43,475 nucleotides of DNA from an uncultured Mycobacteriaceae bacterium (GTDB lineage Bacteria > Actinomycetota > Actinomycetes > Mycobacteriales > Mycobacteriaceae). Both the position numbers and the translations under genes were made by a program. Numbering within the stretch: position 1 is the first letter of the stretch; the number at the start of each line of letters is the position of its first letter. Below the pieces are notes generated by a model. It made no database searches. It had not been told where the DNA came from and saw nothing but the letters and a program-made list of their open reading frames with translations. This document shows, in pieces, positions 1-8,202 of the stretch. The stretch is from NCBI GenBank assembly GCA_902826815.1, contig CADEGF010000017.1, positions 1 through 43,475 of the forward strand. Reading direction: 5' to 3'.

Positions 1-537
1 CTAGACGCACCCGACAGCGGCACCGTGGCGGTGGCAGGCCAGGACGTCTGGGCGATGAGCACCGGTGCGCGCGCGGCGTTCCGTCGGCGCAACCTCGGCT
101 TGGTGTTCCAGTTCTTCAACCTGGTGCCGATGCTGACCGCGGTGCAGAACGTGTCGCTGCCGCTTGTCCTCGACGGTGTTGCTGCCCGCACAGCCGACGC
201 ACGTGCCGAAGAGTTACTGGGACGGGTCGGGCTCGGCGACCGCGCGCGGCACCGGCCGGCCGAGCTGTCCGGCGGCCAGATGCAGAGGGTGGCGGTGGCG
301 CGCGCGCTTGTGGCCCGACCGTCCCTGATCCTCGCCGACGAGCCGACCGGAAACCTGGACAGCCATTCGTCGACCGAGGTCCTCGATCTCCTGCGGTCGC
401 TTTCTGACCAAGACGGCGCGGCCGTCGTCGTGGTGACCCACGATCAGGCCGCTGCGCGCTACGGTTCCCGCGAACTGCACCTGGTCGACGGGCGCGCGTG
501 CGCAGACGATGGCGCCGCCCCCGTCGGCGAGCGGTGA
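1..537 (+). CDS. ABC transporter ATP-binding protein, 5' truncated by window edge
   Basis: The frame is open from base 1, so the true start and the Walker A loop lie outside the window. What remains is the second half of a MacB/LolD-type ATPase: a Q-loop region (GLVFQFFNLVPML), the ABC signature LSGGQMQRVAVARAL, Walker B LILADEPTGNLD and the H-loop switch VVVVTHD. The DEPTGNLD wording is typical of ATPases that pair with FtsX/MacB-like permeases. The stop codon overlaps the ATG of the permease by one base (TGATG), so the two are translationally coupled and almost certainly form one complex at the cytoplasmic membrane. Substrate is not visible; this group moves lipoproteins, peptides or small hydrophobic molecules. 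Confidence 0.93.
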   Translation, partial: LDAPDSGTVAVAGQDVWAMSTGARAAFRRRNLGLVFQFFNLVPMLTAVQNVSLPLVLDGVAARTADARAEELLGRVGLGDRARHRPAELSGGQMQRVAVARALVARPSLILADEPTGNLDSHSSTEVLDLLRSLSDQDGAAVVVVTHDQAAARYGSRELHLVDGRACADDGAAPVGER

Positions 538-3095
538 TGCGCGCGTTGCTCGCCGGCTGGCAGTCGTTCCGGCGAATCCACCTCTCCGCGTTGGTCACCG
601 ACTGGCGTCGGACGCTGCTCAGCATGATCGGCGTCGCCGTGGGGGTGACGGTGGTCCTCGGCACGTTGATTCTCAAGTTCGAGCTTGCCCGCCCGTTCGA
701 TGCATTCGGCCCGTCGCTCACCCATGCCGCCGATGTCGGGGTCGTCGAGGTCACGCCGAAAGTCAGCGGCCGCCTGTCCATCGAGACGGTCGACCGCCTG
801 CGCGCCGAGGTGACAGGGGCGCAGGCCGTCGTCCCAGTTGTCGCCGGGTTGACGCCCGTGGACGTTGCAAATAAAACCGAAGGATTCTTTCTGCTCGGCG
901 GTTCGTGCCAGATCGAGCTGCTGGTCGGCTCCTTCAACTGCGAGCAGCGCGCCCGCGATCAGCACCCTGCTCCCGGACCCGGTGTGCCGCTGCAGATTCC
1001 GGCGGTGATCGCCCAACGGCACGGCCTACAGCTCGGCAATGAGTTGCACATCCCCGGCCTGCCGTCAGGTTCGGCCCACATCGGCTGGACGTTCCAGGAG
1101 TTCCACCGCGTCGAAGGCATCAACGGCGGCTACGTGCTGCTGGCCCCATCCGCGGACATCGCCGCGAGCCTGCTCGGCTCGCCCGGCTATGCCACGGCTG
1201 CCTTCGTTCTGCCGCGAAAGGGCGCCGTCGTCGCGGAGGACGTCGACCGCGCCATCGCCGGAATTGCAACGGCAGGACCGCCACGCCCACGCCAGCCCGC
1301 CGTGTTCGAGAACGCAACACAGAGCTTCAACCTGAATGTGCTGGCCGGCATCCTGATCGGTTTCCTGATCTCGGTGAACACCATCCTCTTGGCCGTCGAG
1401 GACCGCCGCGCGGTGATGGGGACGATCGGCGCGATCGGTGCAAAGCCGGTCAGATTGTTCTGCGGCATGCTCGGTGAAGGCGCGGTGGTGGGTGCCCTCG
1501 GGGGACTGTTTGGGGTGCCGAGCGGATTCCTGCTCGGGAAGTATCTGGTGGACCGCTTCGGGCAGACCATGCTGGCAGGGTCCGGCGGCACGATTGCTAC
1601 CCACTTCACGCCGAGCTTGATCGTCATCGGGGTGGCCGCAGGCACCGTCTCCGGAATCCTCGCGCTGACCGGGCCGTCCCTCAAGTTGGTCCGCGACGGG
1701 CCATTGGCGTCCATGGCGAGCATCGGCGGGGTGCAGCGCGCAAGGCGAATCCCGCTGTGGCCGCTTGTCGTCGGGGTGGGCCTGCTTGCGGGCGCCGTCG
1801 TCGCGTTGAAGATCTTCGAGCACGGGTCGCTGCCGCTCAACGCGGGCATCAACGGGATGGCGGTGGCCTTGTGCGGGCTGGTGTTGGTGACAACGTGGGC
1901 CGCCCCGCGTGCGGGTGCGCTGGTGATCGGGTGGCTGACGAACGCGCGTCCGGTGATCGGCAGGCCCCTCGGTGCCGACTTCCGGCGCTACACGCTGTTG
2001 TTCGCGCTGTCCGCCGCGCTACTCACCGAAGGCACAAGCGGTGCCATCGGCTCACACAGCATGCAACTGCTCGGCACCGAACAGATCGCCGCGCAGAAGG
2101 CGGACCGACTGCCCACCGCATTGTTGATCTCCCCGCAATCGGTGCTCGACCAACGCGACGGCCGGCTTTCCGATTCCACGTTCGAGTTGGTGACCAATGC
2201 CGCCGACGGTCGGAGCGTGTCGTCGCACTGGCGGTCGACGATCTCGTCAGGCACATCGTCGCGCCTGGTCGCGGGTGTGACTCCAGGCGACTGGTACAGC
2301 CGGGCGCTCTACGAACCGACGAAAGCTGCCGACACGTTCTGGCAGGGGGTGCGCGACGGCGGCATCGGCCTCAGCGAGATCGCCGCCAGCCGGCTCGGCG
2401 TCGTAGCCGGCGACACCGTCGAGCTGCCAACCGTCAAGGGGCACAAGACCTACCGGGTGGCCGGAGTGTTTCAACCACGGATGGTCAACGACGCCGCCGT
2501 CGGTGACATCGTGGTCGTCTCCGACGAGTTGGCGCGTTCCGACTGGGCGGCGGTGCGCGATCAGGTCGCGGTGAACTATGCGTCGCCCGCCGATGCGGCC
2601 GCCCATCGTGGCGATTTCCTCGATCTCGGGGCCGGACTGTCGGTATACGACAACGATCAATGGCGCGCGGAGGCCACCGCCGGGATCACCCGTTTCCTTG
2701 AGCCGTTCACCATCGCGGGGTATGTGGTGATGGCAGCCGCGGGCTTGAGCGTGCTGAATGTGTTCGTGTTGGGACTCGTGCAGCGCAAGCGCGAGCGTGC
2801 AGCGTTGCGGGCGATCGGCATGACCGCCGGGCAGGAACAGGCCGTGATCGTCGCCAACGCCTGCCTCCTCGGCGTACTCGTCGCAGGTCTCGCCGTGCTC
2901 GGTGGATTGGGCTTCACCTATCTCTGGTCGCTTGGTTCACCGGTGTATTACGGCATCAAGATCGAATGGGGGGTGCTACCTGTGGCCTTGCTGACTGCGG
3001 TGGAAGCGGTATTCATTCTCGTGCTGGCGACCGCGGTGTATCCGGTCATCCATGCGAGGCGGCTGGAGACAGTCGAGGTGCTCCGGAGCAGCTAG
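537..3095 (+). CDS. FtsX/MacB-like ABC transporter permease, double FtsX type
   Basis: This 852-residue permease starts at the ATG that overlaps the upstream ATPase stop; an upstream in-frame start at 498 would add a basic stretch overlapping the ATPase and is less likely. An N-terminal membrane anchor (LLSMIGVAVGVTVVLGTL) is followed by a large extracytoplasmic region. A first cluster of membrane segments follows (near residues 265-470), then a second extracytoplasmic domain, then a last cluster ending in VFILVLATAVYPVIHARR. Two FtsX-like halves in one chain are common in actinobacterial exporters. With the ATPase it should form a mechanotransmission-type exporter. Its stop codon overlaps that of the convergent acyltransferase within the palindrome CTAG. 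Confidence 0.9.
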   Translation: MRALLAGWQSFRRIHLSALVTDWRRTLLSMIGVAVGVTVVLGTLILKFELARPFDAFGPSLTHAADVGVVEVTPKVSGRLSIETVDRLRAEVTGAQAVVPVVAGLTPVDVANKTEGFFLLGGSCQIELLVGSFNCEQRARDQHPAPGPGVPLQIPAVIAQRHGLQLGNELHIPGLPSGSAHIGWTFQEFHRVEGINGGYVLLAPSADIAASLLGSPGYATAAFVLPRKGAVVAEDVDRAIAGIATAGPPRPRQPAVFENATQSFNLNVLAGILIGFLISVNTILLAVEDRRAVMGTIGAIGAKPVRLFCGMLGEGAVVGALGGLFGVPSGFLLGKYLVDRFGQTMLAGSGGTIATHFTPSLIVIGVAAGTVSGILALTGPSLKLVRDGPLASMASIGGVQRARRIPLWPLVVGVGLLAGAVVALKIFEHGSLPLNAGINGMAVALCGLVLVTTWAAPRAGALVIGWLTNARPVIGRPLGADFRRYTLLFALSAALLTEGTSGAIGSHSMQLLGTEQIAAQKADRLPTALLISPQSVLDQRDGRLSDSTFELVTNAADGRSVSSHWRSTISSGTSSRLVAGVTPGDWYSRALYEPTKAADTFWQGVRDGGIGLSEIAASRLGVVAGDTVELPTVKGHKTYRVAGVFQPRMVNDAAVGDIVVVSDELARSDWAAVRDQVAVNYASPADAAAHRGDFLDLGAGLSVYDNDQWRAEATAGITRFLEPFTIAGYVVMAAAGLSVLNVFVLGLVQRKRERAALRAIGMTAGQEQAVIVANACLLGVLVAGLAVLGGLGFTYLWSLGSPVYYGIKIEWGVLPVALLTAVEAVFILVLATAVYPVIHARRLETVEVLRSS

Positions 3096-4411
3096 GCGTG
3101 GACTTCGCGGTGCAAAAGTGGGATATCGTCGTCCGCGTGCCGAAACCTGCGCAGATGCTCCTGGATCGCGGGGCTCGACATGACCTCGAAATCCCTGGGC
3201 GGCAACGTCATTTGAAACACAAGTCCGCGGCCTCCCAGTCCCTCGATCAGGGAGCCGAACCCGGCAACAGGTACCTCCATCACGACCGTGCAGTAGCTGG
3301 CGCAGGTGTCCTCGAAGGTGATGCGATGCACGCCGAACCCGCTCACGTTCGTGATCAACGGATTCCATCGGTCAGGGTTGAAACTGGCTGCCACGCAGCG
3401 AGCGCCCCGCCATTTACCGGCAGCCTCTAGGAACTCTTGGTTGATGCGCATATCGCAATGTTCGTCGGCGAAGTGGTCGACGTCGTGGCGGATGCGTTCG
3501 GCGATCGAACGTGCGGGCTCGCCGCGCCGGATGTCGACGTGCAATGCCGAGAGGATGTTTCCGGCGAGCATCGGATCCAGGCCACACCGCCTCCGCGCGT
3601 TCACCGACACGATGAGCGTGCGACGATCCACTGCAAGATTCGCATTCATGAGTGCCTCGGAAATATGCGCGCACACAGCGTCATTCGCAGACAGTCGCAT
3701 CCGGTTTCCGTAGGTTTCGCGCATGCGGGTGATTTCGCCGTCGGCGAAGTAGAGGCACAGCGTGCGCTGCTTGCGCCCATCTCTTGCCAGGTACAGCAGG
3801 CTGCGGGCAGTCTCGGCGAGCCCGAGGCAACGCAGACCAGGCTCGTCGGCGCCGTCGGCGGGGAGGTGCTCGTCGAGGTAGGCAGCGCGGTCCTCGACGA
3901 TCACCGGTTCGGGAAGCGGCGCGCCGACAGCGGCGGCCGACCACGCGGTCATCAGGAACATCAACGTCTGCATATCGCCGATAACGTGGTGGAACGACAC
4001 GCCGATCGCGGTCGCGTCGTCCGCAAGATGTGTGACACGCACCGTGCACAACGGACCGAATCCCCATCTGGCCGCGGCGCCGTTCACGGGGTCGACGAGC
4101 CAGTCACCGCTGTCCCCCGTCGCGGACCGCATCGCTTCGCGGAGTGTGCGATCGGATGACACAGATGTGAAGGACACGCCTTGCCCCCTGCACCGGATCC
4201 CCAATGCGCCACGGGCCAATGTCGTTCGTCCCGCGAAAATCGGGAGATTCGTGAGCGCCTGCCCGAGAGCATCGGCGAGGGCTCGCGAGTCGAGCTGTCG
4301 CTCGAAGAAGAAGACGAGGTGGTTCGCCGCGTTCGAGAGCGCAACATCAATAGCCGTACACCGAATGTCGAGTCGTCGTGCATGCGATGGCCTGATCAAC
4401 TGAGTTGTCAT
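3092..4411 (-). CDS. BAHD-like (HXXXD) acyltransferase
   Basis: The 439-residue protein carries HHVIGDMQT with the HXXXD catalytic pair at His142 and Asp146. This is the motif of the CoA-dependent acyltransferase superfamily (BAHD transferases, condensation domains, wax ester synthases). The surroundings (SFHHVIGDMQTL; later NVSGFG near residue 353, in the place of the structural DFGWG motif) look most like the plant/fungal BAHD transferase family. Length fits a single two-lobed transferase. It would transfer an acyl group from an acyl-CoA to a hydroxyl or amine. The gene begins 6 bases after the P450 stop on the same strand, so the two are probably an oxidation-acylation pair acting on one metabolite. 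The substrate cannot be read from sequence. A PapA-like polyketide acyltransferase is the main alternative. Confidence 0.78.
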   Translation of the reverse strand: MTTQLIRPSHARRLDIRCTAIDVALSNAANHLVFFFERQLDSRALADALGQALTNLPIFAGRTTLARGALGIRCRGQGVSFTSVSSDRTLREAMRSATGDSGDWLVDPVNGAAARWGFGPLCTVRVTHLADDATAIGVSFHHVIGDMQTLMFLMTAWSAAAVGAPLPEPVIVEDRAAYLDEHLPADGADEPGLRCLGLAETARSLLYLARDGRKQRTLCLYFADGEITRMRETYGNRMRLSANDAVCAHISEALMNANLAVDRRTLIVSVNARRRCGLDPMLAGNILSALHVDIRRGEPARSIAERIRHDVDHFADEHCDMRINQEFLEAAGKWRGARCVAASFNPDRWNPLITNVSGFGVHRITFEDTCASYCTVVMEVPVAGFGSLIEGLGGRGLVFQMTLPPRDFEVMSSPAIQEHLRRFRHADDDIPLLHREVHA

Positions 4412-4417
4412 GGTGGG

Positions 4418-5743
4418 CTACTTCTTTCGGCGGGTGACGACTACTCGGCCACCGCGCTTCGGGGCATGGGCGACTCCCCGGAAGTGCGACTTCTCGTCGG
4501 CGGCGGAGTCGGTGTGGATCGCGAAGTTCTGCAGCACAGTCCGCAGCACGATATCGATTTCGTTGATCGCGAAGTCGGCCCCCATGCATCTGCGTGCGCC
4601 GTGTCCGAACGCCAGCCATCCTGGCGCCGAATGCTTGTCACGGAAGCGATTCGGATCGAATCTCTGCGGCGCAGGGAAGATCTGCGGATTCTCGTGCAGA
4701 TCGGCGAGGCTGACGAAAACGTTGTGACCGTGCGGAATCCGCCAGTCGCCGATGTCGAGGTGCGGCGCCTTGACCCACCGGCCGGGTAGGTCGATGACGG
4801 GGCGGGCCCGCAGTACCTCCAGAATCGTGGCTCGACGGAAGTCGCTGCCCCCCTTGTCGACCTCGTTGACCAACTCGGCCAGCACATCCGGGTGACGCCG
4901 CAATCGTTCGAACGCCCAACACAAGGCCGCTGTCGTGGTCTCGTGTCCGGCACCGATGAGGCCCACCAGTTCGTCGCAGATGTCTTGCCGCGACACCCCG
5001 GTCGCGTCGGCCGGCATGCCCCGCAGTAAAACCGCAAGAACGTCCGTCCGCTGATCGAGTTCCGGATCCGCCTCGGCTCGCTCGATCAGAGCGAATATGA
5101 CCTTGTCGAGGTTCCTGCGGACCTCGTCCATCCTGCGCCAGGGACTGTAGCGGCGGGTCCGCGCGATCGGCAGCGGCATGAATTTCACCATGACCGACCC
5201 GATCGACGCGTGCCGCGGGCAGACCTCGCGCAGTTCGGTGAGCTCGGCACCTTCGGCGCCGAAAATGGTCCGCAAGATCACGTTCAAGGTGATCCTGGTC
5301 ATCGATTCGAGTACCCGAAACTCGTCGTTCTCCGGCCAATTCGCACTTTCGCGCAATGTCTCGTCGACGACGATCGCTTCGTGATGTCGGAGGCACCGAC
5401 CGTGAAATGCCGGCCCCAGAAGTCGACGCCGATCGTGGTGGCGGCCACCGTCGAGTGCGAATATCGAACCTGGCCCGAAGATCGCACTCACATTCGGCCG
5501 ATAGTTGGTCAGCAGTTCGGGGCCGGCGGCGAATACCGACCTCACCAGATCCGGGTCGGAAACGGCGATGCAATGACCGAAGAACGGCACGTTGAACTCG
5601 AAGACACGTCCGTGCCGCTTGATCCAACGCCGCATCGCCTCGCGGCGGAACGCGGTCAGCACGAGACCGACCACGAGCTTGGGTAGGCGCACCGACGGCG
5701 GGTCCAACCGGGTCGACGTCGCCGTTTCACGCAGATCGGCCAT
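4418..5743 (-). CDS. Cytochrome P450 monooxygenase
   Basis: All class-defining P450 motifs are present in 441 residues: the I-helix oxygen-activation motif AGHETT (265-270), the ExxR pair Glu309/Arg312, a FDPNRF segment (362-367) and the heme loop FGHGARRCMG (379-388) with Cys386 as thiolate ligand. No membrane anchor is seen, so it should be a soluble bacterial P450 using a separate ferredoxin and reductase, neither encoded here. It is the first gene of a two-gene operon with the acyltransferase. The start codon is divergent from the DUF885 gene across 80 bases that contain a perfect palindrome. No good ribosome binding site precedes the ATG, so the mRNA may be leaderless. The substrate is unknown. 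Confidence 0.95.
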   Translation of the reverse strand: MADLRETATSTRLDPPSVRLPKLVVGLVLTAFRREAMRRWIKRHGRVFEFNVPFFGHCIAVSDPDLVRSVFAAGPELLTNYRPNVSAIFGPGSIFALDGGRHHDRRRLLGPAFHGRCLRHHEAIVVDETLRESANWPENDEFRVLESMTRITLNVILRTIFGAEGAELTELREVCPRHASIGSVMVKFMPLPIARTRRYSPWRRMDEVRRNLDKVIFALIERAEADPELDQRTDVLAVLLRGMPADATGVSRQDICDELVGLIGAGHETTTAALCWAFERLRRHPDVLAELVNEVDKGGSDFRRATILEVLRARPVIDLPGRWVKAPHLDIGDWRIPHGHNVFVSLADLHENPQIFPAPQRFDPNRFRDKHSAPGWLAFGHGARRCMGADFAINEIDIVLRTVLQNFAIHTDSAADEKSHFRGVAHAPKRGGRVVVTRRKK

Positions 5744-5778
5744 GGGAGAATCGTCGGGCGAGTGCGGGTGGATGCACT

Positions 5779-5794
5779 CAGTAGTGCACTACTG
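5779..5794. promoter_or_regulatory. Perfect 16-bp palindrome, candidate operator (copy 1)
   Basis: CAGTAGTGCACTACTG is an exact inverted repeat. It lies in the middle of the 80-bp gap between the divergent P450 and DUF885 genes, 35 bases from one start and 29 from the other, so a bound repressor could block both. The core GTAGT-NN-ACTAC recurs at 9945 and, with one mismatch, at 15212. The binding protein is unknown; a dimeric TetR, GntR or BlaI-like regulator would suit a short dyad. Confidence 0.65.
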
Positions 5795-5823
5795 CAATCT
5801 CGCCGAGCAGAGGGGGCTCAGCC

Positions 5824-7584
5824 ATGACCGGACGCACCAGCAGGCTGATTGCGGCGCTCGCCGCACTATTGCTCATGACGACGGGCGTGCAGGCATGCGG
5901 CCGATCAGGCGAATCGACGACTCAGGGCGCGCCGTCAGGCGACGGCGCGTTCCGGCAGCTGGCGACTGAGATTCTCGAGTTCACCTACGAGAGCGACCCG
6001 TCGAACGCGACATATCTGGGGATCCACAAGTACGACAACCGGATCCGCGACTACTCGGCCGCCGGAGTCGAGGCCGACGTCAAGACGGTCAAAGCCTTTC
6101 AGGCCCGGCTGAACGAGATCGATGCCGAAACACTTTCCGACGAAGCTCAACTCGACCTCGAACAGACCAAGCACACGCTCGACGGGATGGTGTTACGCGC
6201 CGATGTCATCCGGCCGTGGGCCAAGGATCCCGACACCTACAGCAGCGGTATCACCAACGACGCCTATGTGATCATTTCGCGGACGTTCGCGCCGCCCGAA
6301 GACCGGCTCAAGTCGCTGATCGCCCGCCTGAAGGCGATGCCGAACGCTCTCGCCGAGGCCAGAAAGAACCTCGACAACCCGCCGCGGATCTACACCGAGA
6401 TCGCGATCGAGCAGATCGACGGGAACCGCGCCTTCTTCGCGAAGGATGTCCCCGCGGCGTTCACCGATGTGAAGGATCCCGCACTGCTCGCCGAGTTCCG
6501 CTCCGCCAACGACGCGGTCATCGCCGCGCTCACCGACTACGGGAACTGGCTGCGCAGCGATCTGCTGAACCGGTCCAACGGGTCGTTCGCGTTCGGTGAG
6601 GACACCTACCGAAAGGTGCTCGACGCCGACGAGATGATCACCACCGGTCTGCCCGACTTGTTGGTGGTGGCAGAGGAGGACCTCAAGCGCAACCAGCAGG
6701 CGTTCACCGATGCCGCGCGAGCGGTCGATCCGACGAAGTCGCCGACGGATGTGTTCGCCGACATGACCAAGGATCACCCGCAGGCCTCCGAACTACTGGC
6801 CGCTACCCAAGGCAACCTCGACAGCCTCGCGCAGTTTGTGCGCGACAAGCAGATCATCGACGTGCCCAACGCGCCACCTGCCACGGTGAAGGAGACGCCA
6901 CCGTTCATGCAGGCGACGACGTCAGCCGCGATGGACACCCCAGGCCCGTTCGAAACGGTCGCGACCGAGGCCTATTTCTTCATGACGTTGCCCAACCCGT
7001 CGTGGCCGAAGGAGGAGCAGGACGACTTCATGTCACAGTGGTACCGGCCGTCGATCAGCAACGTGTCCGTACACGAAGTGTGGCCCGGCCACTACGTCCA
7101 GTTCCTCTATGCCAAGGACTATCCGTCCGATGTGCGCAAGGTCTTCGGTGCGGCGAGCAACTTCGAGGGATGGGCGCACTACTGCGAGCAGATGATGCTC
7201 GACGAGGGACTGCACGCTGACAACCCGCGTTATCGCCTCGCGGAAGTCCAGGACGCTCTGCTTCGCGATGTGCGGTTCATCGTCGGCATCAAGATGCACA
7301 CCCAGGGCATGACGATCGAGCAGGCGCAGGACATGTTCGAGAAAGAGGCCTACCAGCCTGCGCCGGTCGCGGAGTCCGAGGCGAAACGCGGCACCTCGGA
7401 TGCCACCTACGGCTACTACACGATGGGCAAGCTGATGATTCTCAAGTTGCGTCAGGACTACAAGGCCAAGATGGGTGATTCGTATTCGCTCAAGGACTTC
7501 CACGATGAGTTCATTCGGCTCGGTCCGCTCCCGCTACCGCTGATCCGCAAGGCGATGCTGGGAGAGACCGGCAATCCGTTCTAG
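5824..7584 (+). CDS. DUF885 family lipoprotein, putative metallopeptidase
   Basis: The 586-residue protein begins with a basic-hydrophobic signal peptide ending in a lipobox-like GVQAC, with Cys25 as the predicted lipidated residue, so it should be anchored on the outside of the cytoplasmic membrane. The body is DUF885, a family with a thermolysin/neurolysin-like helical fold. The diagnostic HEVWPGH is at residues 417-423, and EGWAHYCE, which would supply the third ligand, is at about 448. An agaggggg ribosome binding site lies upstream. The gene is divergent from the P450 and shares the palindromic operator with it. Physiological substrate is unknown for most of the family; peptide hydrolysis is inferred from the HExxxGH arrangement. 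Confidence 0.88.
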   Translation: MTGRTSRLIAALAALLLMTTGVQACGRSGESTTQGAPSGDGAFRQLATEILEFTYESDPSNATYLGIHKYDNRIRDYSAAGVEADVKTVKAFQARLNEIDAETLSDEAQLDLEQTKHTLDGMVLRADVIRPWAKDPDTYSSGITNDAYVIISRTFAPPEDRLKSLIARLKAMPNALAEARKNLDNPPRIYTEIAIEQIDGNRAFFAKDVPAAFTDVKDPALLAEFRSANDAVIAALTDYGNWLRSDLLNRSNGSFAFGEDTYRKVLDADEMITTGLPDLLVVAEEDLKRNQQAFTDAARAVDPTKSPTDVFADMTKDHPQASELLAATQGNLDSLAQFVRDKQIIDVPNAPPATVKETPPFMQATTSAAMDTPGPFETVATEAYFFMTLPNPSWPKEEQDDFMSQWYRPSISNVSVHEVWPGHYVQFLYAKDYPSDVRKVFGAASNFEGWAHYCEQMMLDEGLHADNPRYRLAEVQDALLRDVRFIVGIKMHTQGMTIEQAQDMFEKEAYQPAPVAESEAKRGTSDATYGYYTMGKLMILKLRQDYKAKMGDSYSLKDFHDEFIRLGPLPLPLIRKAMLGETGNPF

Positions 7585-7616
7585 CCCTTGCGCGATTGCC
7601 CTCTGCAGATGTCGGT

Positions 7617-8123
7617 CTACCGACGAGTTTCCCGCTTCGGGACGAACTGAACGAAGCGAACGGATGCCGCTGCGGGGTGACCGCGCTCCTGGATGTCGTT
7701 GGCGAGCTTCAGTGCATCCTCACCTTTGCCCGATGTGGGCGCGACGACCAAGCCGTCATCGGTGCTCTCGACGATCTTGTGCGGGAGTGCGCGCGGGTCG
7801 GCCAGCACGTCGATCACCGCCTGGCGCTGCTCTGCGGTATCGAACTCGACCCGCACCTCCGGTAACGCCACCATGACGGCCTGATCGTTGCGATACACCG
7901 GCTGCAGCGCACCGACGTCACGCAGGCTCGTGAGCATCTTGTCGTCCAGCGCGTCGCGTTCCACCAGAAGGACCCCACCGCCCCCGCGCTGGCTGCCCTT
8001 GGTGGCCACCTCCACCTGCGCGTCGAGCCCAGCCTCCTTCGCCACGTCCGAGACAACGGCGACGTAGCTGTGGTCGCGGTCGATCTCCACCTTGCGGCCC
8101 CCGGCGTAGTACGACTCGCTCAT
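7617..8123 (-). CDS. Small protein resembling a stand-alone S8 protease propeptide
   Basis: This is a 168-residue soluble protein with no signal peptide. Its C-terminal half (GLVVAPTSGKGEDALKLAN, then an ASVRFVQFVPKRE ending) reads like the propeptide of subtilases: a strand, a helix rich in ALxLAN, and a final strand that normally precedes the catalytic domain. The neighbouring S8 protease has a comparable segment of its own (LLRVDKIDRMFGLVDLLL, then VGSVTPNFLRR). The gene follows the protease gene by 79 bases on the same strand. It may act in trans as a folding chaperone or inhibitor of that protease. This is an inference from pattern and position. The ATG at 8123 has no clear ribosome binding site; an upstream extension in the same frame is basic low-complexity sequence and unlikely. 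Confidence 0.6.
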   Translation of the reverse strand: MSESYYAGGRKVEIDRDHSYVAVVSDVAKEAGLDAQVEVATKGSQRGGGGVLLVERDALDDKMLTSLRDVGALQPVYRNDQAVMVALPEVRVEFDTAEQRQAVIDVLADPRALPHKIVESTDDGLVVAPTSGKGEDALKLANDIQERGHPAAASVRFVQFVPKRETRR

Positions 8124-8202
8124 ATGTGAAGCATAGCCCCGACCCTGGCGGCGGCAGTTGCCGCTAAAGTGGCGCTGAACTGCAAGTATAGGCCGATTCC
8201 GG

